Below, piece by piece: positions 9,229-22,771 of a stretch of 24,073 bases of DNA. Under the pieces are notes generated by a model. That model saw only the letters and a program-made list of their open reading frames with translations. It was not told where the DNA came from and searched no databases. Made by a program: the position numbers and the translations under genes. Positions within the stretch are counted from its first letter, which is position 1. The number at the start of each line of letters is the position of its first letter. This DNA is from Bipalium vagum (Eukaryota > Platyhelminthes > Tricladida > Geoplanidae), in contig JBBMKC010203490.1 of the NCBI GenBank assembly GCA_037834085.1, forward strand, positions 1 through 24,073, given 5' to 3'.

Positions 9229-11260
9229 TTACAACTCCGTCTTGGCATCGTCTTTCTTCTCATCAGGTTGTGGTGGTGGAGCTCCTCCTTGCTGATAAAG
9301 TTTGGTCATTATAGGAGTAACAACATCTTCCAGCTTCTTTTTCTGGGCTTTCAGCTCTTCAGTGTCTGCCTGCTGGTTCTTCTCTAACCAACTTATTGAT
9401 TCCTCAGTCGCCTTCAACACGGTATCCTTGTCAGAGGGACTCAACTTTCCACCTAACTTTTCTTTGTCGTTGATTTGAGTTTTAAGCGAATACGCATAGC
9501 CCTCTAAATCATTCTTGGCCTCAACTTTTTCCTTCACCTTTTTGTCCTGGTCTGCATAGGTTTCTGCGTCCTTGATCATTTTCTCAATGTCCTCCGTGTT
9601 CAATCTGTTTTGATCCTTTTGAATAATGATCTTGTTCTTGTTACCAGTTCCTTTGTCCTCAGCCGACACCTTAAGAATACCGTTGACATCAATCTCGAAA
9701 GTAACCTCGATCTGTGGAACACCACGTGGTGCAGCTGGAATTCCAGTGAGATCAAACTTTCCTAAGAAATGGTTGTCTTTTGTCATTGGTCTTTCACCTT
9801 CGAACACTTGAATAGTAACGGTCGGTTGATTATCGGCTGCGGTGGAGAAAACTTGAGATTTTTTAGTAGGGATGACAGTGTTTCTTGGAATTAATTTTGT
9901 CATTACACCACCAACGGTCTCAATACCTAAAGTCAATGGACAGACGTCCAAAAGAACGATATCTCCAGTTTCTTCGACTCCACCGATAACACCAGCTTGT
10001 ACAGCAGCTCCGAACGCAACTGCTTCATCGGGATTGATTCCGCGACTCGGTTCTTTGCCGTTGAAAAACTCCTTCACCAATTGTTGGACTTTGGGAATTC
10101 TAGTGGAACCTCCAACCAAAACGATTTCATTGATGTCTTCCTTCTTCATTTCAGCGTCCTGTAAAACTTTCTCAACAGGTTTCATTGTAGATCTGAACAA
10201 ATCCATATTCAGTTCTTCGAAACGAGCACGGGTCAATGTTTCCGAGAAATCCTCTCCATCAAAGAATGATTCGATCTCTATTCTAGCACTGTGAGCATTA
10301 CTGAGAGCACGTTTGGCCTTCTCCACCTCTCTTCTCAATTTCTGAACGGCACGTTTGTCTTCACTAATGTCCTTTCCTTTCTTCTTTTTGTACAATTTAA
10401 TAAAGTAGCTCATCACTCTCTGGTCGAAATCTTCACCTCCCAAATGGGTATCACCGTTTGTTGCAATCACCTCGAATACTCCGTTATCAATCGTCAAGAG
10501 TGAAACATCAAACGTTCCTCCTCCAAGATCGAACACAAGAATATTTTTCTCGCCTCCCTTTTTATCCAATCCATAGGCAATGGCAGCTGCTGTTGGCTCA
10601 TTGATGATTCTCAAAACGTTCAGACCGGCAATTATTCCTGCATCACTAGTTGCCTGTCTTTGTGCATCGTTGAAATAAGCAGGCACTGTCACAACGGCGT
10701 GGGTCACCTTCTTACCAAGGTATGCTTCAGCGATTGTTTTCATTTTACCCAACACCATAGCTGAAATTTCTTCCGGTGCAAATGTTTTCAATTCACTTCC
10801 AACTTGTACTTCTACGCTGGGTTTGTTGTTCTTGTTGATCACTTTAAATGGGAAATGTTTGATATCGTCTTGAACTGTTTTATCGTCGTAATTTCTGCCG
10901 ATAATTCTTTTTACATCAAAAATTGTATTTTCTGGATTAGTAGTTAACTGATTTTTGGCAGCATCTCCAATTAAACGTTCTCCTTCATTGGTAAATGCAA
11001 CATAAGACGGAGTAATTCGATTTCCTTGATCGTTAGCAATTATTTCAACTCTACCTCCTTTAAAGACCCCAACACTACAATAGATTATTAATTAAATTAA
11101 TAATACAATTTATAAATTACCATGAATAAGTGGTTCCCAAATCGATACCGATTACAGTTCCGTAATCTTCTTTTTTAGACTTATCCTTCTTGTCTGACTC
11201 ACTTGCAGCATATATACTACAGAACAATATGGAAACGAGTAGTAACGTAAATATTTTCAT
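9229..11260 (-). CDS. Hsc70-3: ER chaperone BiP / GRP78 (HSP70 family), two exons, 661 aa
   Basis: Exon 1 is 11260-11121 and exon 2 is 11074-9229, split by a 46-nt GT-AG intron inside the Cys codon of IDLGTTYSC. Together they encode 661 residues, the normal BiP length. Exon 1 encodes a signal peptide ([18 protein letters not shown]), a charged Lys-rich stretch and the first phosphate-binding loop. Exon 2 carries the second loop [12 protein letters not shown] (about residues 229-240), the adenosine-binding [17 protein letters not shown] near 360-376, the peptide-binding domain and the helical lid. The protein ends KKDDAKTEL, an ER-retrieval signal of the KDEL class but with Thr for Asp. BiP is the HSP70 of the ER lumen: it binds unfolded chains in an ATP cycle and restrains the stress sensors. 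No break is visible. The promoter holds an ERSE-like motif, consistent with induction by the unfolded protein response. Confidence 0.96.
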
Positions 11261-11305
11261 ATTTGCGAATACGAAATAAGAATGTATTTTTAACTATAAA
11301 GAATG

Positions 11306-11313
11306 CTTTTATA
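11306..11313 (-). promoter_or_regulatory. TATA box of BiP
   Basis: TATAAAAG on the minus strand, 46-53 nt upstream of the BiP start codon, placing transcription start near 11280 and giving a short leader. Confidence 0.6.
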
Positions 11314-11358
11314 TGAATATTTACACGTATAATATAATAATTGTATGTTTTCTATAGT

Positions 11359-11377
11359 CGTGTTGAAATTTGATTGG
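11359..11377 (-). promoter_or_regulatory. ERSE-like ER-stress response element
   Basis: On the minus strand this reads CCAAT, nine bases, ACACG. The ER stress response element consensus is CCAAT-N9-CCACG, so spacing and 9 of 10 specified bases agree. It lies about 50 bp upstream of the TATA box, in the position expected for a BiP promoter. By family knowledge NF-Y binds CCAAT and ATF6 or XBP1 the other half; binding here is inferred. Confidence 0.55.
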
Positions 11378-11387
11378 TTCTTTAAAA

Positions 11388-11395
11388 TTACGTAA
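11388..11395. promoter_or_regulatory. TTACGTAA palindrome, possible bZIP site
   Basis: A perfect 8-bp palindrome with an ACGT core, 11 bp upstream of the ERSE-like motif. Such sites bind PAR/C/EBP or XBP1/ATF6-type bZIP factors. It may occur by chance in AT-rich DNA. Confidence 0.3.
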
Positions 11396-11399
11396 AGTA

Positions 11400-12889
11400 T
11401 CCTAAATAAACTTATTTGGTTAAACAATTTGATTTTTATTTCAAATTTTATTAAAACTATTACATTTCTAGAAACACTTTAAGAAGATAAAATTTTAAAA
11501 AGCAGATTAAATATTTAATATTACTAAAATTTTATTTAATATTTTTATTTTTGTACTTTACACAAAATTTTCCATTAAGCTATAAATTGGAGAGAATTGA
11601 AATGTTTTTCAGTATTTCAATTTTTTATTTTATAGTCCATAATAATTTTTATCTTGACTAAGTATATTTATTAAAAAGACCGTAAACAACATAATATACA
11701 TTAGTTAATGAAATTATAAAATAAAAGTTTAATTTCTAAATTTGGAAAATCAAAAATGTTAATTTTATTGATTTAAAATTTTAATAATAGAAATTATCTA
11801 GAAAAGTAATAAATGTTTTTATGATAATAATGGACCTAGTTCAGTCAACTTTGATATATTCAATATTTTATTTTAAATCTTTTAATTCAAGAATCACATA
11901 TAAGTTCTAAGTGATTAATTCATTTCATCCATATTCTTAAAGGTTCAAACACGGAGACTGAACTTAATGTTAAATAGCCTTTTTCATTATTAAATTAAGA
12001 TTATTGCGGATTTTTTAAAAATATAATTTAACTAAAGTTTTCCGGGTTAAATTTTTATGTCTTGGTTATAAAACATGAATTCGTTAGGTATTAGATCACA
12101 CTGAGTTTATAATATATATGAATGAATATTAATTAAAAACTTGAAAAGCACTTATCGTTGAAAATTCTAAATAAAACACATAATTATGTTTTCGGATAAG
12201 TGAGATGAAACCAGGAAACTTCCACATACCGAAAAGTATTCGAGTTCTAGTTACATCACTTCAATTGCATAAGTTGTAAAAGGACATCCGAGAAGTCGTA
12301 CAGCTTAGTTAAAGTCAAAGATCATGGCAATTATATTAGATGAATTAATACAGACTCATATCTTTGGCTTTGAATTTTCATATAAATTCAAAATCAATCG
12401 CATGAGATGTTACAAGATTTTCTATTATTCATATTTCATATCAAACTGAAATGTCAAGTTATAATAATAATTTTATTATTATAATTTTATTTCTAATTAT
12501 TCAATAGATCATTTCTTTTATTTTAAATCATAACAGAAATAAAAGAATTTGATTAATTTAGATCTAGACACGCTTACAAGGTTGTTAAAATTGTTTTAAG
12601 GTTAACTTAAATTTTGTATAAAATCTCTTTGATAATATGATCTGGTGTTAAGGATGAGATTAAATAAAGTGGTGAAAAGAGTATTCATAAACTTCACTTT
12701 TAAGCTGAAACATGTTTTTATTACCTCAATCTTTCAGATTTTAACCAACATCTAAAGAAAAGCGACAAAAATAAAGAAGAATTAAAAATTTTATTTATTT
12801 CAAACAATTTTTATAAAAATTTGTGAAACTATAAATTTCATAATTTTAATTTTAAAAAAGAAATTAGATTTTCGACATCAGTATCGTAT
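11400..12889. other. Intergenic, AT-rich, no gene seen
   Basis: No coding frame or RNA gene was recognised between the BiP promoter and the Tc1-like relics. Confidence 0.5.
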
Positions 12890-13118
12890 CTAATACCTTA
12901 TATGCCGTTCCCTATTATTAACTATTGATTGGAATTGTCTTTGCAATTTCACTAATTTGTAGTTTCAAATTATGTTTTCGATAATTATTTTACCAAAATG
13001 TCAATTAGAGTCTTTTCTGGATGAAAATCCTTTTTAGTGAACTCTTTATCCAAATGCAAGTGAAATTTTTCAATAGAATTAATATTTGGTGATTGTGGAG
13101 TAACCAATATTCTTGTTA
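12890..13118 (-). pseudogene. Tc1-like transposase relic, C-terminal end
   Basis: On the minus strand the DNA reads ILVTPQSPNINSIEKFHLHL followed by DKEF, a match to the Tc1 catalytic block WPPQSPDLNPIENxWxxLDKEL that holds the last acidic residue. About 45 codons on, VNNRERHIRY precedes a stop at 12890-12892, the usual style of Tc1 C-terminus. The intervening part has stops and shifts of frame. It is a dead fragment of an ordinary DNA transposon. Confidence 0.6.
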
Positions 13119-13180
13119 TTTGTATAGCAAAAATCCATTAATTATTTGTGTTGAGTTATTATAGTGATAATAATGATGGT

Positions 13181-13225
13181 TTTGACAATAATAATAATTA
13201 TTATAATTATAATTATAATAACAAT
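13181..13225. repeat. AAT/TAA simple repeat with palindromic character
   Basis: A run of ATA/AAT/ATT triplets that is largely self-complementary, between the two Tc1-like relic pieces. Confidence 0.6.
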
Positions 13226-13484
13226 ACTTTTCAAGAACTTCTTTTTTTGTGATTCTCTTTTTCTCTCATCTCATTAATATTAGTGTTTATTTTATTATTA
13301 TTTATTTTCTGTTGTTGGACTTATTAGAGATTCCTCGTGGTGATTGATATTGTCATAGTGTTTTTGGTCAATAAAGTTTTATTGAGGACGTTTTGATTCA
13401 GTTCTTATGGTGCGGATACAATATTTTTTTGGTTGCTTTAATTCAGATAAGGTTGAGAGGGACGAACACAACATTTTATAGAAG

Positions 13485-13612
13485 TGAGGAGTTACGAGTA
13501 CACGAGCACACGTTACTACGTCTAAACATAATAGTAACATTCGTGAAGAATGCTTCTGATCATTGTCCTGTTGAAACATGCAACAATTTTTCAATACCTT
13601 ATTTCTCCACAT
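13485..13612 (-). pseudogene. Tc1-like transposase relic, central DDE block
   Basis: On the minus strand CMFQQDNDQKHSSRM matches the Tc1 motif F(M/Q)(Q/H)DNDPKHTSK that carries the second catalytic Asp. It is followed by ARVLVTPHF, equivalent to the VLxWP segment just before the last catalytic block. Because 12890-13118 has its own RILVTPQSP version of the same segment, the two pieces may come from two copies, or from one copy rearranged. The flanking frames are broken. Confidence 0.5.
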
Positions 13613-13618
13613 TTTGTT

Positions 13619-17540
<3,922 letters not shown>

Positions 17541-17603
17541 TTTTTAAACCATATTTTTACATTTTGGTGAATGTGATGACTTTTATAATAGTTTTATTTC
17601 TAA

Positions 17604-17609
17604 AATAAA
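17604..17609 (+). terminator. Poly(A) signal AATAAA of Gale
   Basis: The first AATAAA after the Gale stop codon, 64 nt downstream, giving a short 3' UTR. Confidence 0.55.
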
Positions 17610-18399
17610 TTTTTTCGATTGTTTTTAAATTGCGTGCTATTATACTATTTCTTGATTTTTTAAATTAGTAATGTTGGTAACATCAAAATATTTATTATAA
17701 AAAAATTTTATTTCTGACTCATAAAATAAGATTATTCAAGTATGATAATTTCAAATCTTTATTTTTTAAAATTTATTGATTTAAATCAATTATTTAATTA
17801 TTAATTTAAATTCTTAAAATTATTATTAAATAAACATAAAAAATTTTTCAATTGTTATACTTAATTTGCCTTAAGATTAATTAATTTTTAATAATGATTA
17901 AGACTTAATGGTACGATAATAAATATTTCTATAGATTAACCAATAAAGTAATAGGTAATACACAACTTAACAGGTAAAGCTTTTAAAATACTAAATATCA
18001 AAATGAGTGATTGATAATCGATTGTTTTTGAGAAAAAGGTATTCATATACTGCATAATGTGACAAAATTTGTATTTTCTTAATCTTATTTTGCTGATAAA
18101 TTAAGAAACATTAACATCTAAAACTGTTCAACAAATATTTTTTTAATTTAGAGTGATAAATATTTAGTAATGTTTCTCGACCTATTAAGTCAGTTTTGCA
18201 TTTGATTAATTTAAATTCTATTTTCAATTGAATATCTCTTGTAAACAAGACTTCTACTTTGCTAAAATATTTCCATTGAATTAAAAAGAGGGCAACACGG
18301 TATCAGATTCAAAACATTCAATTTCCTATAATGATGAATACATGCATTATCCATAACCAGTTATCCCCCTACACTGAGTTTTAAGGAAAATTTCTTCAT
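17610..18399. other. Intergenic, AT-rich, no gene seen
   Basis: No gene or element end was recognised. Confidence 0.5.
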
Positions 18400-18417
18400 A
18401 ATCATAATATTATGATT
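18400..18417. repeat. Perfect 18-bp palindrome
   Basis: AATCATAATATTATGATT reads the same on both strands, without a spacer. Confidence 0.85.
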
Positions 18418-18443
18418 CAACAAATCATTTATGCTCATAACAG

Positions 18444-18471
18444 CTACTTTGCAAAATATTTTGCAAAGTAG
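18444..18471. repeat. Perfect 28-bp palindrome
   Basis: The half-site CTACTTTGCAAAAT is followed at once by its exact reverse complement, with no loop. It lies 26 bp from the 18-bp palindrome. Confidence 0.9.
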
Positions 18472-19347
18472 AAAATTTTTGTGGGTATACAATTGAGATT
18501 TCATTGAAAGAGCGAATTCGACAGACTTGATCAAATGAGAATTGACTTAATCAAGTGCACCACTAACTTCATAGATCGAAAAACAGTATTACTTATAAAG
18601 AATAATTAAGAATATGTCTAATAAATTACTGATGGAAAGTTATTTTGAATATTAATATTAATTTGATTGTGTGAGGTTAGTAAAAAGATTTTATATTTGA
18701 AGATTTTTACACAAGGCTGTTTACATTAAAAAAAGTTAACTGTCAGGTTCAAAATATCTTGTGAAATTTATTTATAAAAAATAACATATTTACACAATGA
18801 AATATAAGTACAACCAATCTTTAGTTTAAAAATGTTAACTGTAACATCTGAAAATCCAAAATATATATCGTGTACTCCATTGCGCCCCACTTAAATCCCA
18901 CTTTCCTAATGACTCAACAGGCTGAAACCTGCAATATTTTTAAAAAGTAACGATTGATTTTTAGATGCAGAAGTGTGAGGACTACCAAAATCAAACATTG
19001 TTATCTAATTAAGGACAATTCGTGATTTATCATAACAATGAACTTTTATACTCTCATCTTTTAGGTCTGTCTTTGTGATCCTTTATTTTATTTTTAAAAA
19101 AATATAATAATTTTTTTTCTGTGTAATGTTTTACCTTTGGTGATTATTTTAGTTTTTGTGTAAATTGTCATTGATGGATATATAAAAATTTGTAAATAAA
19201 ATAATTATTATTACAATTATATAATAAATAAAAAATAAATAATTAATAAAATTATTAAAATTACAATTAAAGAAAGTAAAACATAATATAAATAAAAAAT
19301 ATTTCTTAAAGAAAAATTAAAATAACATAAAAATAGAGTAAATAATA
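18472..19347. other. Intergenic, AT-rich, no gene seen
   Basis: No coding frame or RNA gene was recognised. The stretch 19080-19345 is almost pure A/T. Confidence 0.5.
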
Positions 19348-19426
19348 CAGTCAGATCTGTCTATAAGAAACACTAGAATTTACAAAATTGAACTTGTTCG
19401 CTATTATAAGTAATAAAAAACAATTA
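19348..19426. mobile_element. Possible pogo-like element end
   Basis: After a TA dinucleotide, the sequence CAGTCAGATCTGTCTATAAG resembles pogo-type terminal repeats (CAGTC-A-CT style). The other end is not visible. It is interrupted or bounded on the right by the 197-bp MITE. Confidence 0.3.
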
Positions 19427-19623
19427 CAGTCGGCGCTCAGTTATTTGAACTTTCAGTTATTTGAATAATTCTTTGAAAAATGAAGACATGTCTATTCAAA
19501 CAAAGCTGGAAGATCATGGATTTGTTTTAAAATAAATTTTATTTGTAATTGAGTTATTTCGATAATTGAGTTATTTGAACTTTTTTGAAATCCCCACGAG
19601 TTCAAATAACTGAGCGCCGACTG
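19427..19623. mobile_element. 197-bp TA-flanked MITE with 25-bp perfect TIRs
   Basis: The terminal inverted repeats at 19427-19451 and 19599-19623 are identical over 25 bp and start CAGTCGGCGCTCAGTTATTT. TA duplications lie at 19425-19426 and 19624-19625. The motif GTTATTTGAA recurs inside both ends as subterminal repeats. There is no coding capacity. The CAGT ends and TA target point to a pogo/Tigger-type source. Perfect repeats imply fairly recent movement compared with the decayed elements nearby. Confidence 0.85.
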
Positions 19624-20029
19624 TACATACAAATTTTAATTTTACCCCATGAAAATACAAGACAGTTTTATTTCTAATTACGTTATCAAGCATCGTAAGA
19701 CAGTGATTTTCTCTCGGTTCAAAATTTATCTTTGACTTTGTATATTATGTTCTATTTATCTAAATTTTCTAATTTCTTAATTGACAAATATGCATCCTTG
19801 AACTAATATCCTCATTTTCAGATAGAAAATTCTGTATTGACTCCTTGAAAAAGTCAATATCCTCTGAAATTTCTAGATTAATTTTTTAAATCATCGTCAT
19901 ATTTCAAAGGATCATATTATTTTTTCGAACATGATGAGGAGCGTCTAGAAAGAATTCTTGGTGGTGCCTACTGGAAAATGACTGAACATTTTCTACGTCC
20001 GGTAGTTGAAGACAACTAAGAAATTTAGT

Positions 20030-20398
20030 TTGAACAATATGGTGATTACAAAAATGCTGAATTTTCATAGCCCCACGATCACCAGATTTGACTTCTCAGG
20101 ATTTTTTTTATGGAGCTACCTGAAAGAGAAGGTTTATATAAACAATCTTCAAAAAATTAAACAGCTAAAAGAAAATATCCGAAGTGAGTTACGTCTCTTG
20201 GACCCGAAAATATTGGATACAGGGATGGAAAATGCCATAAGAAGGGGAATTTTTGTGAGCAAGTAAATGATTGTCATTTAAAAGACATTATATTTTGGAC
20301 TTAGAAAAACTTAAATCATAAGCCTGTATCTTTCAAATAACTAATAATAATAGTTATTATAGATTAAAGTCCTTCAGTCTTCCAGCGCCCACCCTGTA
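20030..20398 (+). pseudogene. 3' end of a mariner-type transposase gene and element terminus
   Basis: The frame ending at 20266 includes SPTITRFDFSGFFLWSYLKE and KVYINNLQKIKQLKENIRSE. It matches the block WPPRSPDLTPLDFFLWGYLKEKVY..P..I.QLK..IR.EI that carries the last catalytic Asp of a mariner-like family common in insects. The usual SPDLTPLDFFLW core has diverged here to SPTITRFDFSGFFLW, so the catalytic motif is damaged. A sequence GCGCCCACCCTGTA at 20385-20398 fits a terminal repeat ending in TA. The 5' two thirds of the element are missing or beyond recognition. Confidence 0.6.
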
Positions 20399-20584
20399 TG
20401 TCTTTGAGTATATATTTTGTTTAATCTTTAAATTAAATAATTACCTCTAGATTTTGTTCCACACAACATGTTTCATTTTAATTTCTGAACTTTTATTCAT
20501 TAAAAAATTTAGAATTAATATAATTTTTAAAAATTTAATAAAATTGAATCATTAAAACAAATATTTTTTATTAAAATGTAACCT

Positions 20585-22218
20585 CCTCACTCACTCATAT
20601 GGGTGCCTCTCGGCACACATACTCGTTCCTTCGTCAAAAACGTGTTTACCAAAGTAGTACACTGTGTCGTATAAAAAAATTATTTTTCTTAAAAAAATAA
20701 CTAAAAAATAGTCAAAAAAATCAAAAAATTTAAAACTGAAAAAATCAAATTTTCTTTTAAAAATATCTACTCGAAACACTGAAAAATTCAAATATTAATC
20801 TCGATGAATGGCAAGCTATAAAAAATGTTTTACCTTTTGAAGAATGTTCTTTTCCTGACTATTTATTTCTTGATGATTACAATCTAAAATTTTTAAGTTT
20901 TGAAGGTAATAAAATAACTTATTTAAATTCTCATTATTATAAAAAACATTTAGGAACAGTTTATCAATTTAAAATTTCTACGAAAGATATTACAGAAACA
21001 ACTATTACTAATAGTTTAAATCTTATTTTAAAAACCATTACAAATAATAATAATAATTATAATGTTAGACTGACACCTTTACATCCTTTAATTTATCCTT
21101 TATAGTTGTTTTCCTTTATGTAAAAAAGATGTAGTAAATCAATTATTTACAAGATTCGAAAAAATTTTACAATCAGAACAAACATTAAATATTGAAGATG
21201 TAATTTTTGAATTTTTAATTTTACCAATACCAGTTGGAAAAGGAAGAAACTATGTTAATTATAGTGGAAATAATTCTAAAAATGTAATAATTCAAAATTT
21301 TGCACAGAATTTTATTTACATAATTCAAAATAACGACACAATTTGTTTAGCAAGATCAATAATAATTTCTGTAACTTAGGATAACTTTACAAACAAAAAC
21401 TTTTTAAAATTTGAAGAACGTGATAATAGAATTAGTTATATTAGAAGAGGTGATCCAATTTAAGAAGAATGGGAAATAAAATTACATCATATGTCACTAG
21501 TAGAAATTAAAGAATTATAGTTTATTCTCCTAATAATAATCAAGCTGATTCTTTTTTATATAGAGGAAATGAACAATTTGATAAATAAACCTTTATTTAT
21601 TATGATCAAGAAAATCATCATTTTATTTCAATTACAAAAATAACAGCCTTTTTACAATCATTAAAATATTGTAATACGTGCTTAATAGGATTTAAAAATC
21701 AGCATACATGTAAAATAGATAATCGTAAATCTTATAGATATAAAAAAGTTTGTGATATTTGTAATGAAGAATATTTCAATTCATATCAACACAAGTGTGG
21801 TTATAAGAATTGTCCAATTTGTAATGAAAAATACAAACCTCCATTTAATGAGCACAAATTTTATTTAAAAAATAATGATAGAAAATTTAAACAAAGTAAT
21901 AAATATATATTTTTTGATTTTGAAGTAACACAAGAAACAGCTGTTTATCATGAAATGAATTATGCAATTGCTTATGATTTAGAAAGAAAAATATATTTTA
22001 AAATACAAACAAACATAATATCATATTTTAAACTTATTACTGAAAATTTGAAAATTACCAATTGAAAATATTTTAGATAACATAGAATTTTTTAGAAGAA
22101 ATAATAATTGAAAACTCAATGTCTTTAGTTGAAATATACTTTTATAGCACATTATGCAAAATGATATGATAATCATCCAGTATTAGGTTGGTTAATTCAC
22201 GCATATGAGTGAGTGAGG
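20585..22218 (+). mobile_element. Polinton/Maverick-type DNA polymerase B fossil between short inverted repeats
   Basis: A 1.63-kb segment bounded by the 17-bp inverted repeats CCTCACTCACTCATATG (20585-20601) and its complement (22202-22218). About 20790-22190 is plus-strand, very A-rich coding-like DNA. It has a Cys/His cluster region of CxxC type (about 21670-21840) followed by FFDFE at 21910-21924, the exonuclease I motif of protein-primed family B DNA polymerases. That order fits the N-terminal half of a Polinton/Maverick (or related adintovirus or bidnavirus) polymerase. The polymerase palm, integrase, protease and capsid genes are absent. The element is broken, with several breaks, and looks old. 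The assignment to Polintons rather than a relative is inference. Confidence 0.55.
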
Positions 22219-22706
22219 AAAAAATGGGCGTACCAAAGTAGTTCTAAGCTTCATTTTAAATACTGTTAATTTCTGTATTAAGTCATGAGCAAATAATTTT
22301 TTCCCTTGTAAATATGTGAGCCCAGATATGTAAGAATATCCAAAGAAAAATGCTAAATCACATATCCATCTTGGATCCAATAATTCTGGAAAAAAATCAT
22401 TTTCTTTAAGCAGTAAAAATATCTTTATTTCTTCCTGAAGGTCCTACTCGCGCCTTAAAACTTTACCCATACATAACTAAATGACAGATATGAAGTTCTT
22501 CAAGGAGATCTATATAATGCTTGTGATTAAGTTGAATGTTTCGTTTCAAAATGTCTTCTCATGTTGTATTCTTTTAAAACTGCCACAGTCGAGTTACTAA
22601 TGAGACAAACTGCTTCACTATTGTACATGGTAAAAAATATTTCAACTTCTAATTCTTCATTAAATATTTGACATTCTAAATCTACTCGTTTTTTGAGATC
22701 CATAAT
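22219..22706 (-). pseudogene. Internally deleted hAT transposase (GTF2IRD2/ZBED-like)
   Basis: Two minus-strand pieces. The first (about 22706-22527) encodes an N-terminal BED-like finger, EAVCLISNSTVAVLKEYN then MRRHFETKH. The family usually has CLIC there, so the second zinc-binding Cys is Ser. The second (about 22443-22219) encodes LLDPRWICDLAFFFGYSYIS and LQGKKLFAHDLIQKLTVFKM, which resembles the middle of insect GTF2IRD2-like hAT transposases (DPEWLCDLAFL... LQGK..LV..). The several hundred residues normally between them, and everything after, are missing. The fragment stops where the Polinton inverted repeat begins, so the two elements share a breakpoint. Confidence 0.6.
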
Positions 22707-22771
22707 TGAAAATTTAATTATATAAAGTAAATATTTGAATATTAAACTGTATATAAACAAATATATAAGTA

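Noticed and set aside
9626-10503. Open frames of 61-140 codons on the plus strand across BiP
   Set aside because: They lie antisense to a highly conserved coding exon and show no recognisable domain; they are shadows of the codon structure.
10840-10842. BiP starting within exon 2
   Set aside because: The conserved frame continues upstream to a splice acceptor at 11075-11076 and joins exon 1, which has the ATG, signal peptide and first ATP-binding loop.
20591-20791. 66-codon minus-strand frame rich in Phe and Lys just inside the left Polinton repeat
   Set aside because: Low-complexity A/T DNA gives Phe/Lys runs; no domain is visible.
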